Source: Prosthecomicrobium pneumaticum (GTDB lineage: Bacteria; Pseudomonadota; Alphaproteobacteria; Rhizobiales; Kaistiaceae). From it: a DNA stretch of 64,000 nucleotides. The stretch covers positions 412,756 to 476,755 of the forward strand of contig NZ_JACHOO010000002.1 in assembly GCF_014199915.1 (NCBI RefSeq), given 5' to 3'. Made by a program: the position numbers and the translations under genes. Position 1 is the stretch's first letter, and each line of letters begins with the position of its first letter. This document shows, in pieces, positions 63,425-64,000 of this stretch. The notes below the pieces were generated by a model, which saw only the letters and a program-made list of their open reading frames with translations, was not told where the DNA came from and did no database searches.

Positions 63425-64000
63425 TCAGTCGATCAACTTATAGGCCGGGACGGTCAAGAAGGCTTCGAAGCTTTCCGCGGTGGATAGCCGCGCGAAGAGG
63501 TCGATCGCCTCCGGGAAACGGCCCGCGGCATAGGCCGCCTCGCCCACCTCGGCCTTCACCACCTCCATCTCCTCGGCGAGCGCCTTGTCGAAGAAGGCCC
63601 CGGTGACTGCCGTGCCGTCATCGAGCGTCGCGCCGAAATGGAGCTGCTGCCAGATCTGCGCGCGGGAGATCTCCGCCGTCGCGGCATCCTCCATCAGGTT
63701 GTAGATCGGCACCGCACCGCGGCCGCGCAGCCACGCTTCGATATACTGCACGCCGACACGGATGTTGTGTCGAAGCCCCGCTTCGGTGCGCGTTCCCTCA
63801 TGGATCTCGAGCATGTCCTTCTGCGACACGGCGGCGTCGTCGCGGGTCACGCCGAGCTGGTTCGGCGTCGGCATCAGCCGGTCGAACACCTCCATCGCCA
63901 CCGGAACGAGGTCGGGATGGGCGACCCAGGTGCCGTCATGGCCGGCGGAGGCCTCGCGCTCCTTGTCCGCGCGGACGCGGGCGAAGGCCGCCTCGTTCGC
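63425..64000 (-). CDS. aceB: Malate synthase A, C-terminal part
   Basis: Condenses acetyl-CoA and glyoxylate to malate in the glyoxylate shunt. Only the last 191 residues are in the window; the gene continues beyond 64000. Diagnostic segments: RVRADKEREASAGHDGTWVAHPDLVP, then PTPNQLGVTRDDAAV, and the C-terminal catalytic aspartate in IYNLMEDAATAEISRAQIW. Ends in FLTVPAYKLID. These fit the A-type (about 530 residues) rather than the 720-residue G-type. Confidence 0.92.
   Translation of the reverse strand, partial: ANEAAFARVRADKEREASAGHDGTWVAHPDLVPVAMEVFDRLMPTPNQLGVTRDDAAVSQKDMLEIHEGTRTEAGLRHNIRVGVQYIEAWLRGRGAVPIYNLMEDAATAEISRAQIWQQLHFGATLDDGTAVTGAFFDKALAEEMEVVKAEVGEAAYAAGRFPEAIDLFARLSTAESFEAFLTVPAYKLID

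Overview
The window is a high-G+C alphaproteobacterial chromosome segment. Gene content points to Hyphomicrobiales (Rhizobiales): a dmeRF-type metal efflux pair, split hisZ/hisG histidine genes, DUF6101, DUF2093 and DUF4170 proteins, a Kdo/lipid A operon and a CIRCE-controlled groESL. Most genes are housekeeping genes packed in short operons, often with 4-bp start/stop overlaps and with GTG or TTG starts. No rRNA, tRNA or CRISPR array was recognised.

Left part (1-26.5 kb): the 3' end of dxs; a copper group (DUF2946-like protein, PCuAC chaperone, SCO protein) ending in a strong terminator; dmeR-dmeF with a perfect inverted repeat in front of dmeR; a SulP anion transporter; two RNA methyltransferases (TlyA, RlmD/TrmA type); aroC. 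Then comes the most unusual native feature, a head-to-tail array of six nearly identical DUF1344-like exported small proteins plus a diverged seventh member just upstream (9.25-11.8 kb). It is followed by a histidine phosphatase, fabI, an FAD-linked dehydrogenase, ubiA, sodC, purD and mutL. A six-gene minus-strand operon (pmbA-like, cysQ-like, DUF4170, DUF374 acyltransferase, waaA, lpxK) builds the Kdo/lipid A part of the envelope.

Middle part (26.7-53 kb): a Kef-type antiporter, a patatin-like phospholipase, a catalytic/non-catalytic M16 peptidase pair, rsmD, an RluB-type pseudouridine synthase with a long arginine-rich 13-residue repeat tail, tadA, an orphan Tat-exported solute-binding protein, an enolase-superfamily dehydratase, a hicAB toxin-antitoxin pair, groESL (promoter and CIRCE visible), a sigma-54 activator, a HAD phosphatase, ribF, a lipoprotein, a YddA/SbmA-type ABC transporter, doxX, and hisS-hisZ-hisG.

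Right part (53-64 kb): between hisG and a tfoX-like gene lies an island of visibly lower G+C. It holds a methyltransferase-like fragment and two glycosyltransferase reading frames, bracketed by decayed IS5-type and IS630-type transposases. The three frames read like one large surface-polysaccharide enzyme broken by a frameshift and an in-frame TAA. Ordinary backbone resumes with tfoX-like, DUF3563, tag, two tandem L,D-transpeptidases, a DHA2 multidrug transporter, a 58-codon conserved-looking gene and the 3' part of malate synthase A, cut by the window end.
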